From assembly GCF_028583425.1 (NCBI RefSeq), contig NC_072796.1, positions 144,593,464 to 144,657,463 on the forward strand: a stretch of 64,000 bases of DNA, in the 5' to 3' direction. Under the pieces are notes generated by a model. That model searched no databases. It worked only from the letters and a program-made list of their open reading frames with translations, and was not told the origin of the DNA. Each line of letters begins with the position of its first letter. Within the stretch, counting starts at the first letter, position 1. This document shows positions 1 through 10,289 of this stretch, piece after piece. The translations under genes were made by a program, and so were the position numbers. The stretch comes from Eublepharis macularius. Lineage: Eukaryota > Chordata > Lepidosauria > Squamata > Eublepharidae.

Positions 1-187
1 TGTCATTTTATCGCAATGACTTCCTCTCCTAATACACTCTCTACATCCAGTGGAAAAGTCCCCATTGGCCTTGTGGAACCCGGCACAAAGCACTGGATTT
101 CTCTCTTTTGCTCCCCACATCTATTCTGTTGAGAAGGCTGCCACTTTTCCCTTTGAGACACTCTGCAAAAAGAGTGCTTCCTCCCTA
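1..187. other. no recognised feature (left edge)
   Basis: I see no gene, repeat or signal that I can support here. Short open frames are not convincing. Confidence 0.5.
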
Positions 188-195
188 CCCTTACC

Positions 196-685
196 CAGGG
201 GTCATTTTGTAGAAAAAGAGCTGCAGGAACTCATTAGCATAACTCATTAGGACAGCTCATTAGCATATGCCACACCCCTTGCCATCACCGAAAGTGTGCC
301 ATTAGCATAACTGATTTGCATATGCCACATCCCCTGGCATCACCTATCCTGGCTGTTTTGGACCCAATCCTGGCCATTCAGGGCTGAAATTGGGCCCAAA
401 ATGGCAAAAAGGGGCTGAAAATGGCCGAAAGGGGGCCCAAAATGGTCAGGATTGGGCTGCTGCTGAGCGGGAGAGTGATCCACCACCCATCAGAGGCCTG
501 ACCCTGGCCGTTTTGGGACCAATCCTGGCTGTTTTAGGCCCGATCCTGGACATTTAAGGCCAAATCCAGGCCGAAACAGGCCCAAAATGGCCAAAAATCA
601 GGTGGGTGGGGCCACCTGACATGTGACCTCTTTGGAGAACTACCGGAACGGCGTTCCTGCGCGTTCCCCCTCAAAATGAGCCCTG
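196..685. mobile_element. non-autonomous hAT-like DNA transposon with 8-bp target duplication
   Basis: The 490-bp element has terminal inverted repeats: the left end reads CAGGGGTCATTTTG and the right end, reverse complemented, reads CAGGGCTCATTTTG (one mismatch in 14). It is flanked by an exact 8-bp direct repeat CCCTTACC at 188-195 and 686-693. An 8-bp target duplication and CAGGG-type ends are established hallmarks of hAT transposons. The inside has no coding capacity. It holds AT-rich 'cattagcata' motifs and many short direct and inverted copies of 'ggcccaaaatggcc'-like sequence. A transposase from an autonomous relative would be needed to move it. Confidence 0.75.
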
Positions 686-693
686 CCCTTACC

Positions 694-1703
694 CCTCTGC
701 TTCATGTTCCGGCCATCCATTCCTTCATTAGTGCAGCCCTCTTGTTTCTGTATCCCAACTCCTCACCTCTAGCCAGCAAATCAGCTGCCAGAATCGCCCC
801 CCTTCCTTGAGCGTGTGATAATCCCCCTCTGCCTTCTCATCCAGCACAAACCCCTTGGCCTTCAAAGCCTTCCACGGCTGTGCCCTCTCAGCTGTCTCCT
901 GCTGTATCCTCATGGATACTTCGCTTCTCCAGCCCCGACCCCTTTAGCCTGCGGAAGGTCTCAGCGTCCTCCAGCAACTCCACCCTTGTGACCAGAGGTG
1001 CCTCCCGGAACCTCTGCTAGAGGCCCGATCTCTGCCCCACTCCTCTGCAAAGCCTCACACTTGCTCCCCTACTGGAGCTAAGCTTCAGCGCCTCTGAGAG
1101 GAGGAACGGAGCCGGGATCCTCCCCATTTCACCCTTCCTCTGCTTGGTGTGCCTCCCTCGTTTCCTGTTTCAGACTAGAAATGGCAAGCCTTGGCTGTGG
1201 AGGAGGGCTGGCAGACACACGTGATGGCAGTGCTGCGAGTGGTTGCTTTGCTGCTGGCTAAAGACAGGAGATCAGTTGGCTCACATGGGCACAAGCAGAG
1301 CTCTAAAAGGAATTTTGTGCACTGATCCGCTCCCTGTCCAGGTTACCTGCTTGAAGCATTTGTCATTTCCCTCCATCATGCATGGTAGATTTCAGAATGT
1401 TAGGACTGGGTTAAGAAGTTTCCTTAGTTTTTTGAATAATTTCCCTATCTTTATTTCTGTTTAGCAGTGAAGGTAAGAAAACCGGAAAGCATGAAATGCT
1501 GGTCTCCCTAGTAAGGAAGGTTGTGGTTATCATTGCTCTGAGTGTCGTGTGCTGCCTCATCCCACGTCCCGGGAAGGTCTTTTCCTCCTCTGGGCCTGCC
1601 TGTCCTCGAGGCCTGTGACGAGCCATTCCTTACAACTCTCCTCTTCCCTCTGCACAGGTGGCTGTCACACCTCCTTCAGGCAGGCACCTTCCTATTGCAG
1701 GTT
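694..1703. other. no gene recognised
   Basis: Roughly 1 kb of unique-looking sequence 3' of the CCDC166-like gene. It may hold that gene's 3' UTR (minus strand), but I cannot place a polyadenylation signal with confidence. Confidence 0.4.
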
Positions 1704-2708
1704 TTAGACGACATAGCTTGCAGCCTGCTCCTTTCTCTCCGTGGAATACCTGGCAGGTCCTCCTAGCTCCTCCTCTTTGGGCAATGGGGCATTTATGTCC
1801 TGGGGGGAAAGAGTCCTATTCTTGGCTGCTGGGCTGCATCTGAATCTGTTGCCAGGAGTGATGATGAGCCGAGCCCCACGCTGCCTTAGCCAGTGGCGCA
1901 TGCGTGCAAGGTCTTGGCTGTACTGGTGCTCCCGTAGAAGCTGTTGCTGCTGTTCTCTCAGCTGGCCCATGAAGTCTTTCAGGACTTCAGCTCGTCTAAT
2001 GAGGTTGAGCAGCTCATGGCGTAGCCGCCAGTTCTCTGCTTTCACTTGCTTGGTGTGCTGTATCAGACTGCGCACAGCTTCCTTCTCAGCCAGTTTGGCC
2101 AATGCTTGGACTTTCTGCTGGGACTCCATCTCATATTCAGCCTTCTGCTGCAGGAACTGGCTCTTGACCTTGTGCATTTGCTCTGAATGCTGGATTCTCA
2201 TGGCCAGAAGCTCCTTCTCCAGTTCCCGGATCCGAGTTATCTGCTCCAGCTGCAGTTCTTTGAAGGGCTGTAGCTCGTCCACCTCTCTGTTCATGAGGGA
2301 GTACTTGGTCTCCATCTCCATCAGCTGGCTCCTCACCTCCTTCTCCTTGTCTGCATACTGTGAGGTCATCTGCTCCTTTTGCTTCCGAACTTGTGCCAGG
2401 TCTGAGCGATTCTGGTCATTGAGTGTGACAATGGCAGTCTGGCACCGGAGGGTGCGCTTGTTCAGGTAGGAGAGGTAGGCCTTGCTGTTCTCCCGGATCT
2501 GTTGCGCTTCCTTGTCCAGGAAGTCATTTTCCCTCTGGAAGCGCTGCGTGCGCTGGGTGTATGTATCAACGTGCTCGGTCAGTGTGGCATATTCCTTCTG
2601 TAGGTATTGCTCCCGCTCACTGACAAATTGTGCAACACCACTTTGTCCTTTGGCCACATTTCCAACCTTGCCTTTTTTATCTTTTGACTTTTTTTTCTTC
2701 GGTGCCAT
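1704..2708 (-). CDS. CCDC166: CCDC166-like coiled-coil protein
   Basis: A single uninterrupted frame encodes 334 aa. The start ATG is followed by a lysine-rich N-terminus (MAPKKKKSKDKKGK), then a long, charged heptad-rich coiled coil from about residue 30 to 265, with blocks such as SEREQYLQKEY, RENDFLDKEAQQIREN and ELQPFKELQLEQ. This arrangement and these blocks match what I recall of vertebrate CCDC166 (DUF4515 family). The function of that protein is poorly defined. The C-terminal tail (about 265-334) is low complexity and lacks the long Ser/Arg/Pro repeats I recall in the human protein, so it is shorter than that. Nothing suggests decay. The absence of an intron in the visible frame is consistent with either a gene of few exons or a retrocopy. 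A related DUF4515 paralogue is the main alternative. Confidence 0.78.
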   Translation of the reverse strand: MAPKKKKSKDKKGKVGNVAKGQSGVAQFVSEREQYLQKEYATLTEHVDTYTQRTQRFQRENDFLDKEAQQIRENSKAYLSYLNKRTLRCQTAIVTLNDQNRSDLAQVRKQKEQMTSQYADKEKEVRSQLMEMETKYSLMNREVDELQPFKELQLEQITRIRELEKELLAMRIQHSEQMHKVKSQFLQQKAEYEMESQQKVQALAKLAEKEAVRSLIQHTKQVKAENWRLRHELLNLIRRAEVLKDFMGQLREQQQQLLREHQYSQDLARMRHWLRQRGARLIITPGNRFRCSPAAKNRTLSPQDINAPLPKEEELGGPARYSTERKEQAASYVV

Positions 2709-3470
2709 GTTATGCCAAACTGTCAGTATTCAGATGCTGGCAAAATGAAACAGAATAGGCTGTTACCGAATGGCCATGCGTTATCTAGGGGAACGTGAGT
2801 AAAGTTGCTTTCTTGGGTAATCTTGAAAATTCTGGTGCTAAAAATTATAGGATTCCCCATGGCCTAGAGGCCAACCCTGATTTGGGAAGACCCGGGTTAT
2901 CACTGCCCCTGCAGCCGTGGAAGAGGAAAAGGTGGGTAATGCCACTGGTTCCTCCTTGCTACACCTTGTGGACTACCTGGCTTTTCGCCAACATAAAATA
3001 ATTACTGTGGAGGAATGCCCTTCACCGGAGGATTCACCCCAAGATTTCAGTCACTGTGACGACGCTGTGCGTGCTCAGGACTCCTGCTGCAACTGGCAAG
3101 GAGGAGGGGGCTGGGGGAAGGAGCCATGAAGCTCCAAGCACAGAGAACTCAAGCTCTTGGTGAAGCAAATACCTCTTGTGGAAGAATGACAACAGTTTAC
3201 CACCCTGCCGCCTGCTGGCAAGGGACACCCAGGGACAGGGAGGGAAAAAGCCAAATTGCTCAAAAGTATTCTCTTCCTCGTGGGACAGGAAGATATGAAT
3301 TACCCAAAGGGGATGGATTTTCTCCAAGTAGATTATAGAGTCTCTGGACACAGAGAAGAAGAACTCTGCTTGCCTTCTGACCAGGGAGCCACATGCTATG
3401 CAGGAGTAAGATTTATTTAGGGACTTCATGTTTTCCACCTGGCAAGGATTGGGTAGAAGTCCCAACCAGG
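2709..3470. other. 5' flank of the CCDC166-like gene, no other gene seen
   Basis: This should contain the minus-strand gene's promoter and 5' UTR. I see no clear TATA box. Open frames on both strands here are short and show no recognisable protein. Confidence 0.35.
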
Positions 3471-3479
3471 AGAACTAAG

Positions 3480-4060
3480 GTAAATTTTAAATTACTGCAA
3501 CTGCAAGTAAAGCATGCCTGTCTTAACTAAACATTGTCTAGGGCAGGGAAAAGGGCTCGTGCGTTTTCATCTTTTCTTTTTACCCTCGCTCAGCCTGCAT
3601 GCTTGAAGAACAGACCATATTCATTTATTACACTTCCTTATATTTTGACTGTAGTATGCTTGGTCTCTGGAAGCATACCATGCCTCTTTGGTCTCCCTGT
3701 CTGAAGTGTGCTAATAGGAAAGGCATTGGATAAGCTCACCATCCTTGGAGCGTGCAAGCTCAGAACTGCAAAGTTGTAATACGTCTCTGCACAAGAGTTT
3801 TCAGGAGAGAAGTCGGCAGTTGCAGCCACTCGGCATAGCCTCTGAACAGCAACACAAGTACATAATGCTTCGAGTGTAACTCTGTTTAGCAGGAAATACT
3901 CTTAGACAGCGGAGGTTATCCCGTTTATTTGGGGCAATGATGGGGAATGAGGGGAAGGGGTGGCTTCGCTGAGGAGACATTTGGGACAGAGGTTTTCTGG
4001 TCTGCTGTGGACCAGCCCAAAGGAACAGGGGGGACTTGTGAGTCCATTCCTTCACAATGA
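3480..4060 (+). repeat. old dispersed duplication, copy 1
   Basis: This segment resembles 5,780-6,350 in the same order and orientation. Shared landmarks include 'cttccttatatttt', 'catgcctgtttggtct/catgcctctttggtct', 'tctgaagtg' followed by 'gataagct', a G-rich stretch ending in 'gtttattt', and 'cttgtgagtc.gttccttcac'. Many substitutions and indels separate the copies, so the duplication is old. What was duplicated is unclear. It could be flanking DNA of an ancestral tandem gene pair or an unrecognised interspersed repeat. Confidence 0.55.
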
Positions 4061-5146
4061 TTAAAATTAAAAAACAGAGCCAATGTAAAACTACCATTCA
4101 GAATGCAAACTTTAAAACCCCAAACAATAAAAACAATTTGAAACTACTTCAAATACTTTTAAAGGCCTTCCAGGGGACAGGTTTGTCTACAATTCCAGTG
4201 GAAGGCCAAAGGGAGAGGCAGTTTCAGGATCTACATCTAATAGGAAGACTCCCCCCTCCCCCTCCAAGAGTCCCCAATAAATGAAGTTCCCAGAGAATGG
4301 CTTCTTCTGTCGCCCACCCTTTTGCCTCGTGACATTGGCCCCTGGGTGGCCCATCAGCTACCTCGGATGCAAGACATGGAGGTCTTTGAATGTGAAAACC
4401 AGTCTCTGTCCTGGAGATGGACCCAGAAACAAACTGTGGTCTAATGTAATTGGTACATTATGACTCCCTGTTACACTCCAGCTACTTCATTGTGTACCAG
4501 TTGCTGTCTCTGGGGCTACCTTCAAGGCAACCACCTGCAGGCCCATCTAGATGTCCGGGCACCTTTTTCTTCAGGAATAACAGTATCTGGTGAAGCCTCC
4601 TAAGCTACTATAAAGCACTCCTGGCCACCACTGTCACCTGTTTATCAAGGGGAGCCATGCGTCCATGAACCTCTCCAAACTGCATGCCTGACATTTCAGG
4701 GGGAGTAAAACATCCTCCTGTTCCTCTGTCAGCCTTATATTTGATACATAGCATTTCCTTCTTGCCTCGATTGCATGCCCTCGTCCGGTTCTTCATGACA
4801 TGCAGACATTGGTTCAGCACACCTACCATCTTGCCAGATTCAGAGAGAAGGAAGAGCAAGCTGGATAGCCACACAATACTCACAACATTTTCCTCCCCAT
4901 CTCCCAGGCTTGGATTCTGGGTGGATGGGCCAAGAGAGAAACCTTGGCACCCCGTAAGCTAATAGTCAATGTTAGTCCATGGGGGCAGGGGCTGGATTGG
5001 CCGAGTTGGTTTCCGCCTATGAATTGCAGACCCTCTTGCTGTGTTATTTGCCATCAGAAACTATTAGTTTAACTGAGGGTTTTGCCTGCCCCAACTCCCA
5101 GTCACATGTATGTCCGGGAAAAAAAAGTTAAAGCACTGACCCATTG
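4061..5146. other. no gene recognised
   Basis: Only short frames. A minus-strand frame at 4,608-4,883 looks superficially like a secreted protein but would start at GTG, and I do not accept it. Confidence 0.4.
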
Positions 5147-5148
5147 GC

Positions 5149-5408
5149 GGGGGGGGGGGGGGGAGTCTCATCACAATGTTTTCTCGGCAGACTTTTTGTT
5201 ATGGGGTGGTTTGCCATGGCCTTTCCCAGTCATCTACACTTTACCCCCAGGAACCTGGGTGCTCATTTCACCAACCTTGGAAGGATGGAAGGCTGAGTGG
5301 ACCTGGAGCCGGCTACCTGAACCGGGCTCCCACCGGGATCGAACTACTCAGGTCGTGAGCAGAGCTTGGGCTGCAGTGCTGCCGCTTACCTGTCTGCGCC
5401 ACGGGGCT
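5149..5408 (-). mobile_element. tRNA-derived SINE (squamate type), antisense
   Basis: Read on the minus strand, the element starts near 5,408 with a tRNA-like head. A pol III A box lies at about 5,389-5,402 (TGGCGCAGACAGG) and a B box at 5,335-5,344 (GTTCGATCCC), followed by a conserved non-tRNA body and ending at a run of about 15 G on the plus strand (C on the element strand). I recognise the body ('gctgagt', 'ccggctacctgaac', 'gtcatctacact') from SINEs common in lizard genomes. A few inserted bases before the B box show it is not a pristine copy. It has no protein product and relies on a partner LINE. Confidence 0.75.
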
Positions 5409-5779
5409 CCTGTCGTATGTCAGAGGACCCGTCTTAAAAATGGCCCCATCGCTTGCTGGAGTTGGGAGCGCTGGAAGGGGTGGGAGGAGGTGCTGCTCCT
5501 GCCGTGTAATGCCACCCTGAAAGAGAGGGAGACAGAAACTCCATTCCTCTTTGCCGCAGATCAATCAGAACAACCCCGGGGGGGGGGGCGGACTTCCCAA
5601 GGGGAGATTATACCTTCCCAAGGGGCACAGGCAAGAAGCCTCTCTTCTTATGGTTCTGACCAGGGGGGCATAAGCCATGAAGGACTAGAATGTTAACAAG
5701 ATCTCTAACAAAAGACTTTAGCTAGGGAATCTGCCCTGTCCGTGTGTCAAGAGACGATGGGGAGAAGTTTCTCAGTCAT

Positions 5780-6350
5780 AAGGTCATGCTGAACTTTTAA
5801 TGACTGCGACTTCAAATAATACTACCCTGTTGCATTTAAGCACCAAGTGTGGGGAAGGGGAACTGTGTATTTTCACCATGTCTTTGTACTCTTGCTCAGC
5901 CTGAACGATTGAACAAATCATGTGCATTTTTTGTTCATTTCTTAAACTTCCTTATATTTCAGATTTTCTAAACCTGATCTCTGTAAACATGCCATGCCTG
6001 TTTGGTCTTGCTATCTGAAGTGCAGTAATTGGGAGGGGCAGCGGATAAGCTTGCCACCTCTTGACCACGATAGCTCTTGTGAAAGATGCAAGTTTGTCAG
6101 AGCAAAATAAGAGAGGCAGCAACTAGGCAGAGCCGGTAAAAGGCCAGGGAGGTGGAGCCTGCTGGCTGTGCAAACCTGTCTGGTAGGAGATGCTCTTTGA
6201 CCTGCTGGTGGTGGAGGTTACTACCCAGTTTATTTTTAGTTCCTCTCAGGACTAAGGAAAAGGGGCAAAATTACCACGTGGAAACTTGGGATGGCAGTGG
6301 GGTCTTTGGATCTCCCTGGATGCTTGTGAGTCTGTTCCTTCACAGGGAGC
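5780..6350 (+). repeat. old dispersed duplication, copy 2
   Basis: Partner of 3,480-4,060, with the same order of landmarks in the same orientation about 2.3 kb away. See that entry for the shared blocks. The SINE at 5,149-5,408 lies between the two copies and is not part of either. Confidence 0.55.
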
Positions 6351-7980
6351 AACTAGTCTAAATGGATTTTACAGCAAAAGATCTAGGCGACTCCCATGGG
6401 TTTGACCTGATGGTATTATGGTGTGTGGGGAGAAGCATGGATGGGCATCTGACCTTATTCTGAGTGATTATTCGTGGCTCTGGGAGAATCTGTAGATTCA
6501 GCTGAAATAACCCAGGAGCTGGTACATAAACTGAAATATACTTCCCCAACCGAGTTAAGATGAGCAGCATCTGAGATGCCGACCGAAGTCTGGATGTTCT
6601 GTCAGAAACCACCTTTGCCGCCAGTCAGTTTGCCCAGGACTGAGTCCCATTCATTAGGAGCCCCCCTCCTTGAACTGCATGTACAGGGGTACCCTTCCTT
6701 GAATCCAGTCTGAAAACCCCCATTTGAAGCCCCCAGAAGATGCTGCTGATGGTTCAGAAAGCAAAAAGTTCCCAGGGCGTGAGCACACCTGCACCTCTGA
6801 CCAACAGGAAGACCAGCCTTGTGATCGATAGGAATAGCTTTGACTGGCACGCTGTTTTGGGAGAGTTGAAGATGTTATGGGTGTGGAGCTTTTTTCCCTC
6901 CAGGGTGCCAAAGTAAACAATAAGTGGAGGAGAAAATGAAGTCCACACTTGCACCCCCAACTCTAAGGAAGGGGTGCCAGGTGCCAGGGCAGTCGCACCC
7001 CCAGCAAGGGAAGTGTCGAGGAATCCTTGGGAAAGGGAGGGTGGCCGCTTCCCCCCGCCCCCTTTTAGGGTCTGCTTGCCTTGAGGATGTCTTGATGGTG
7101 TGACTTACAGCCTGTGAAGGCCTCTCCCACCATGCCCTTCCCCACTCCTTGTTCTCAGCTGAGAGGACTGGGGGTCGAGAGGCCCACAAGCCCGTGAGCG
7201 TCTTGTGTCAGGCAGGCAAGGCAGCCTTAATGGCCCCCCCCTCGCCTCCGTTCTCTGGAGATCCTTTGAGTCCATCTTTGTTTGGGAGTGGTCTGGTTGT
7301 TTCCCCCTCCCTGCGACAGCACTGAATCCCCCCTCAGGGAAAACGGATGAAACAGATGACCTCAAGTAACGGTCTGCCTGTGGCAGCGGACATTGGCGCT
7401 CCATTCTTGCACCTGCCCCATCATCAAACCCTGTGGATCTCTCACCAGCTGTATCCCCCAGGGCTCAGCTGCCCACCAGCCTCTTCTCAGCAGGACCCTA
7501 ACAGAGGCTGGGGAAGCCGGAATGGGCTGTTTCCGTTCAGGCCACTGGCATCTTCCGGAAGCTTCATGTGTCCATGGCGATGATGGAATGCCTTGACAGC
7601 ACAGGGCTGCAAACCAGCTGGAGAAGCATTGCTCTGAATACTGTTACTGCTCAGTCACCCCCCGTCCGATGTCCAGAATTTCTGGTTCAGGCTCGATGTC
7701 TTGTTTCACAGGCGCTCTCAGATGTATTTCTTCTGTATAGAGCTGTTTGACATTTTTATAGAATTTAGTATAAATAACTTCATTTTCTATAAGAAAAATT
7801 GCAAGCATAAACAACAAAGAGTTGCAAACTTTTATAGCCTAAAGCTCCCTTCTTCAGATACAGGGTGTAATGGAGATCCTTTATAGCCCAAAGGTGGTTG
7901 GGGTGTGACCAGGGAGGGCATCAGGATGCAAAGGTACAAGGCAGCTTGATTAGAGCAGAAATTAGCACCTGTAATGAGAT
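6351..7980. other. no gene recognised
   Basis: Open frames of 60-104 codons overlap on both strands but none is recognisable. The section 7,740-7,980 is AT-richer and may belong to the repeat that follows ('cttcttcagatacaggg'), but I cannot fix its edge. Confidence 0.35.
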
Positions 7981-7982
7981 AG

Positions 7983-8495
7983 ATCCAGAGGAGTTAGCTG
8001 TGTTAGTCTGCAGTAGTAAAATAGTAAAGAGCCCAGTAGCACCTTTAAGACTAACCAACTTTACTGTCGCATAAGCTTTTGAGAACCACAGCTCTCTTCA
8101 TCAGATGCAGTGAGATAAGAATCCAAAGTCTCTATTCAGGCCCACCTGGGGGGGGGGGGCTGAACCAGTAAATGAACTCAGGTTCAGCAATCTCACATTG
8201 TAATCTCCCCTTGAGGTTTCTCTGTTTGAAGGCAGCCACTGTTAAGTCAGCAATGGAATGTTCTGGAAAATGTTCTCCAGCTGGTTGTTGAGTGCTGTTG
8301 TGTTTTCTGTAAGATTTATTGTCTGATTTTTGTCCAATGTAGAGTGCAGAAAGGCATTGCTGACACTTGATAGCATATATATATATAACACTGGAAGAGG
8401 AACAAGTAAATGAACCTGAGATGGTGGAATTGGTGCTTTTAGTGGTTGTGCTGTCGGAGTGACTATGGGGACAAAGTTGGCATCACGGTTTGTTG
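7983..8495 (-). mobile_element. degenerate Penelope-like element fragment, GIY-YIG region
   Basis: Translating the minus strand through frameshifts gives a piece resembling the C-terminal GIY-YIG endonuclease region of Penelope-like retroelements (a remnant of 'LYIGQT'-like sequence and a downstream 'EHF'-like block are scrambled by mutation). Its 3' part on the minus strand has the 'gcataagctt.tgagaaccacagctctcttcatcagatgca' type of terminal sequence (plus-strand wording, 8,069-8,107) that I recognise from abundant reptile repeats. A run of about 11 G sits at 8,149-8,159. The fragment is 5' truncated and cannot be functional. The family assignment is from memory of these repeats and is the less certain part. 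Confidence 0.5.
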
Positions 8496-8860
8496 CAGGC
8501 ACTGGATGTCGTATGCATGGATCCAGAGCCCTCAGATCTGCTATTGACAGTCCTTTACAACAGTGATGCTGCCCCTGTAGCATTCCCTGTGCTTCAGGAA
8601 CTTCTAGATATTGCAGCCAACATCTGGCTAAAGCCAGCTTCCACAGCGCCATCTGCCCAGAAACCAGAAAATGTGTATAAGGTCAGAGACGAATCCCTGT
8701 CCCAGGCAAATTCCCTTGTGGCAGAGGCGTTACCTTCCAGGCAAAATGCTGTGGAACAGCCAGGCCCTGAAGACAGCTCTGACTCTGACGAAGAAGGGCT
8801 GGACTCCCTGTCCATCAGCCACCAGCCAGCTGCAGCTGAGCAATCAGGTGAGGAGCCACA
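8496..8860 (+). pseudogene. retroelement gag-like coding remnant
   Basis: An open frame of 162 codons (8,490-8,978) contains 'ANIWLKPASTAPSA...ENVYKVRDE...ANSLVAEAL', followed by an acidic Ser/Asp/Glu stretch. The pattern W-x-K-P, then Y-[KR]-V, then N-S-L-V resembles a capsid-like segment I associate with DIRS/Ngaro-type and related retroelement gags. It begins exactly where the neighbouring Penelope-like fragment ends, so it may be nested debris. No upstream start or downstream pol is visible. A host exon ending near 8,680 is a less likely alternative. Confidence 0.3.
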
Positions 8861-9079
8861 GTTAGGAGGCTGGGAGGTGTGTGTGTTTCGACCCCCTGCC
8901 TGGAGCTGTCACGTCCGGGTCAGCCAGCTGCTCTGTCTCCTCCCAACATCCACAAAAGCAATGTCAGCACAGGTGTAGGGGGCCTTACAGGCCTGACGCA
9001 GGTCAGCACGCCTCAGAGTTCAGCACTGGCAATCAGTTGCAGAGGAAGGAGAAACCTCGCCAGAGGAGATGTGGAGCAG

Positions 9080-9385
9080 GTGTGACATGGGGCTTGCAGT
9101 GTATAAAAGCATGAGGGAGGAGCTTTTCCGCGTGTCTTCAACACGTTCCCTGAGACATGGAATGGCTGCTGCTGTTATTGGATCTGCTTGAGTCTCTTGA
9201 AAGACTGACCATGGCCTGCTTCAGTAACTCTTGTGCAATTTATGGACTCTGTTCATTAAACTCTGACATCCTGCCTCTGTTAACTGCCTCCCGTTGTCTT
9301 CCTGTTAACCCTCTGGATGCTGGCACCTGCCGGAGGCAGAACACAGAGGGCTGGAAACCATACCACTCTGTTAGATTAAGACAGC
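9080..9385 (+). promoter_or_regulatory. LTR-like promoter fragment with TATA box
   Basis: A TATAAAA box at about 9,102-9,108 is followed by a plausible start region and an 'attaaac' polyadenylation-like motif near 9,256. It lies downstream of gag-like debris, which fits a solo or decayed LTR. I cannot find matching terminal TG...CA ends or a second copy, so this is weak. Confidence 0.25.
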
Positions 9386-9710
9386 CGTAAGCTGAATGGC
9401 CTGGGAAGGAAGATTTATCAGGTGCCATTCTCTTTAAGATTGATAGTTACATGGCTAAGGTGTAGGTGCCAAATGTTCACCTTTGTGGCTTCTGTGCAGT
9501 CCCACATTGGGTCTGTGCACACACCAGCCAGCCATGGAGAAGATTCCCAGAGCCCTCCCCCATTTCATCAGAGCCCGGTGAGAAGTTAGGCTGAGAGCAA
9601 GAACTGGTCCAAAGTGGAAGCTTAGGGAGTTTTGGCTTAGGAGGAATTTTGGGTTGGAACCTGGGTGACCTGGAGGTTGCCAGGACCCTTCCTGCCACAA
9701 TAGCTTGCTG

Positions 9711-9863
9711 GGTGACCATTGGCCAGCAATATTCTCTCAGCCTACCCTACCTCGCAGGGTTGTTGTGAGAATAAACTGGAGGAGAGTGATGTGAGCTGCT
9801 TTGAGTCCCCGCTGCGGTGAATGCTGGGGCATAAATAAAGTACATAAAAATAAATAAAACTCA
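9711..9863 (+). mobile_element. 3' end of a LINE/SINE-type repeat with A-rich tail
   Basis: The block 'ctcagcctaccctacctcgcagggttgttgtgag' type sequence (9,738-9,769) followed by 'gagctgctttgagtcc' and a tail of 'aataaataaa' is a very common reptile retroposon 3' end. Only the tail is present. Which LINE or SINE it belongs to I cannot say. Confidence 0.55.
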
Positions 9864-10098
9864 CCAGACCACAGGGCAACTTCTGTGTCCTCACACCACC
9901 GGCCCTCCAGGCCCACCCCCTATGGGACAGGCAGAGACAGTAGCCCCATGGAAAGGCAGAAATTGTGTCAGTTTCACCCCTTGTCCTACAACACTCCAGA
10001 CCCTCAACCCACGTGGCTGCTGCTCTACATGGGTCTCAGGAGCCCACGAATGAGCTCTCCAGGGCTCCGGAGGGCTGCAAGAACAGAAGGTACCTGTG

Positions 10099-10285
10099 TG
10101 TGCGCACTGCCATTCATGGCATGGATGTTAAGATACATGTGTGCGTACTGCCATTCGTGGCATGGATGTTAAGATACGTGTGTGTGCACTGCCATTTGTG
10201 GCATGGATGTTAAGATACGTGTGTGTGCACTGCCATTTGTGGCATGGATGTTAAGATACGTGTGTGTGCACTGGCATTCTTGGTG
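10099..10285 (+). repeat. 41-bp tandem repeat, about 4.5 copies
   Basis: The core 'atggatgttaagatac' recurs at 10,121, 10,162, 10,203 and 10,244, a constant 41-bp step. Each unit also has a GTGTG-rich stretch and 'ctgccatt'. Units differ by a few substitutions, the outer ones most. Confidence 0.9.
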
Positions 10286-10289
10286 TGTG

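Noticed and set aside
4608..4883. Small secreted cysteine-containing protein on the minus strand
   Set aside because: The apparent start is GTG with a stop just upstream in frame, no splice context is clear, and I recognise no family.
5335..5408. A tRNA gene
   Set aside because: A and B boxes are present but the sequence continues into a SINE body and does not fold as a full cloverleaf. It is a tRNA-derived SINE head.
7105..7404. Overlapping 60-100 codon frames in 6,350-7,600
   Set aside because: GC-rich sequence with long chance frames on both strands. No motif or conservation evidence.
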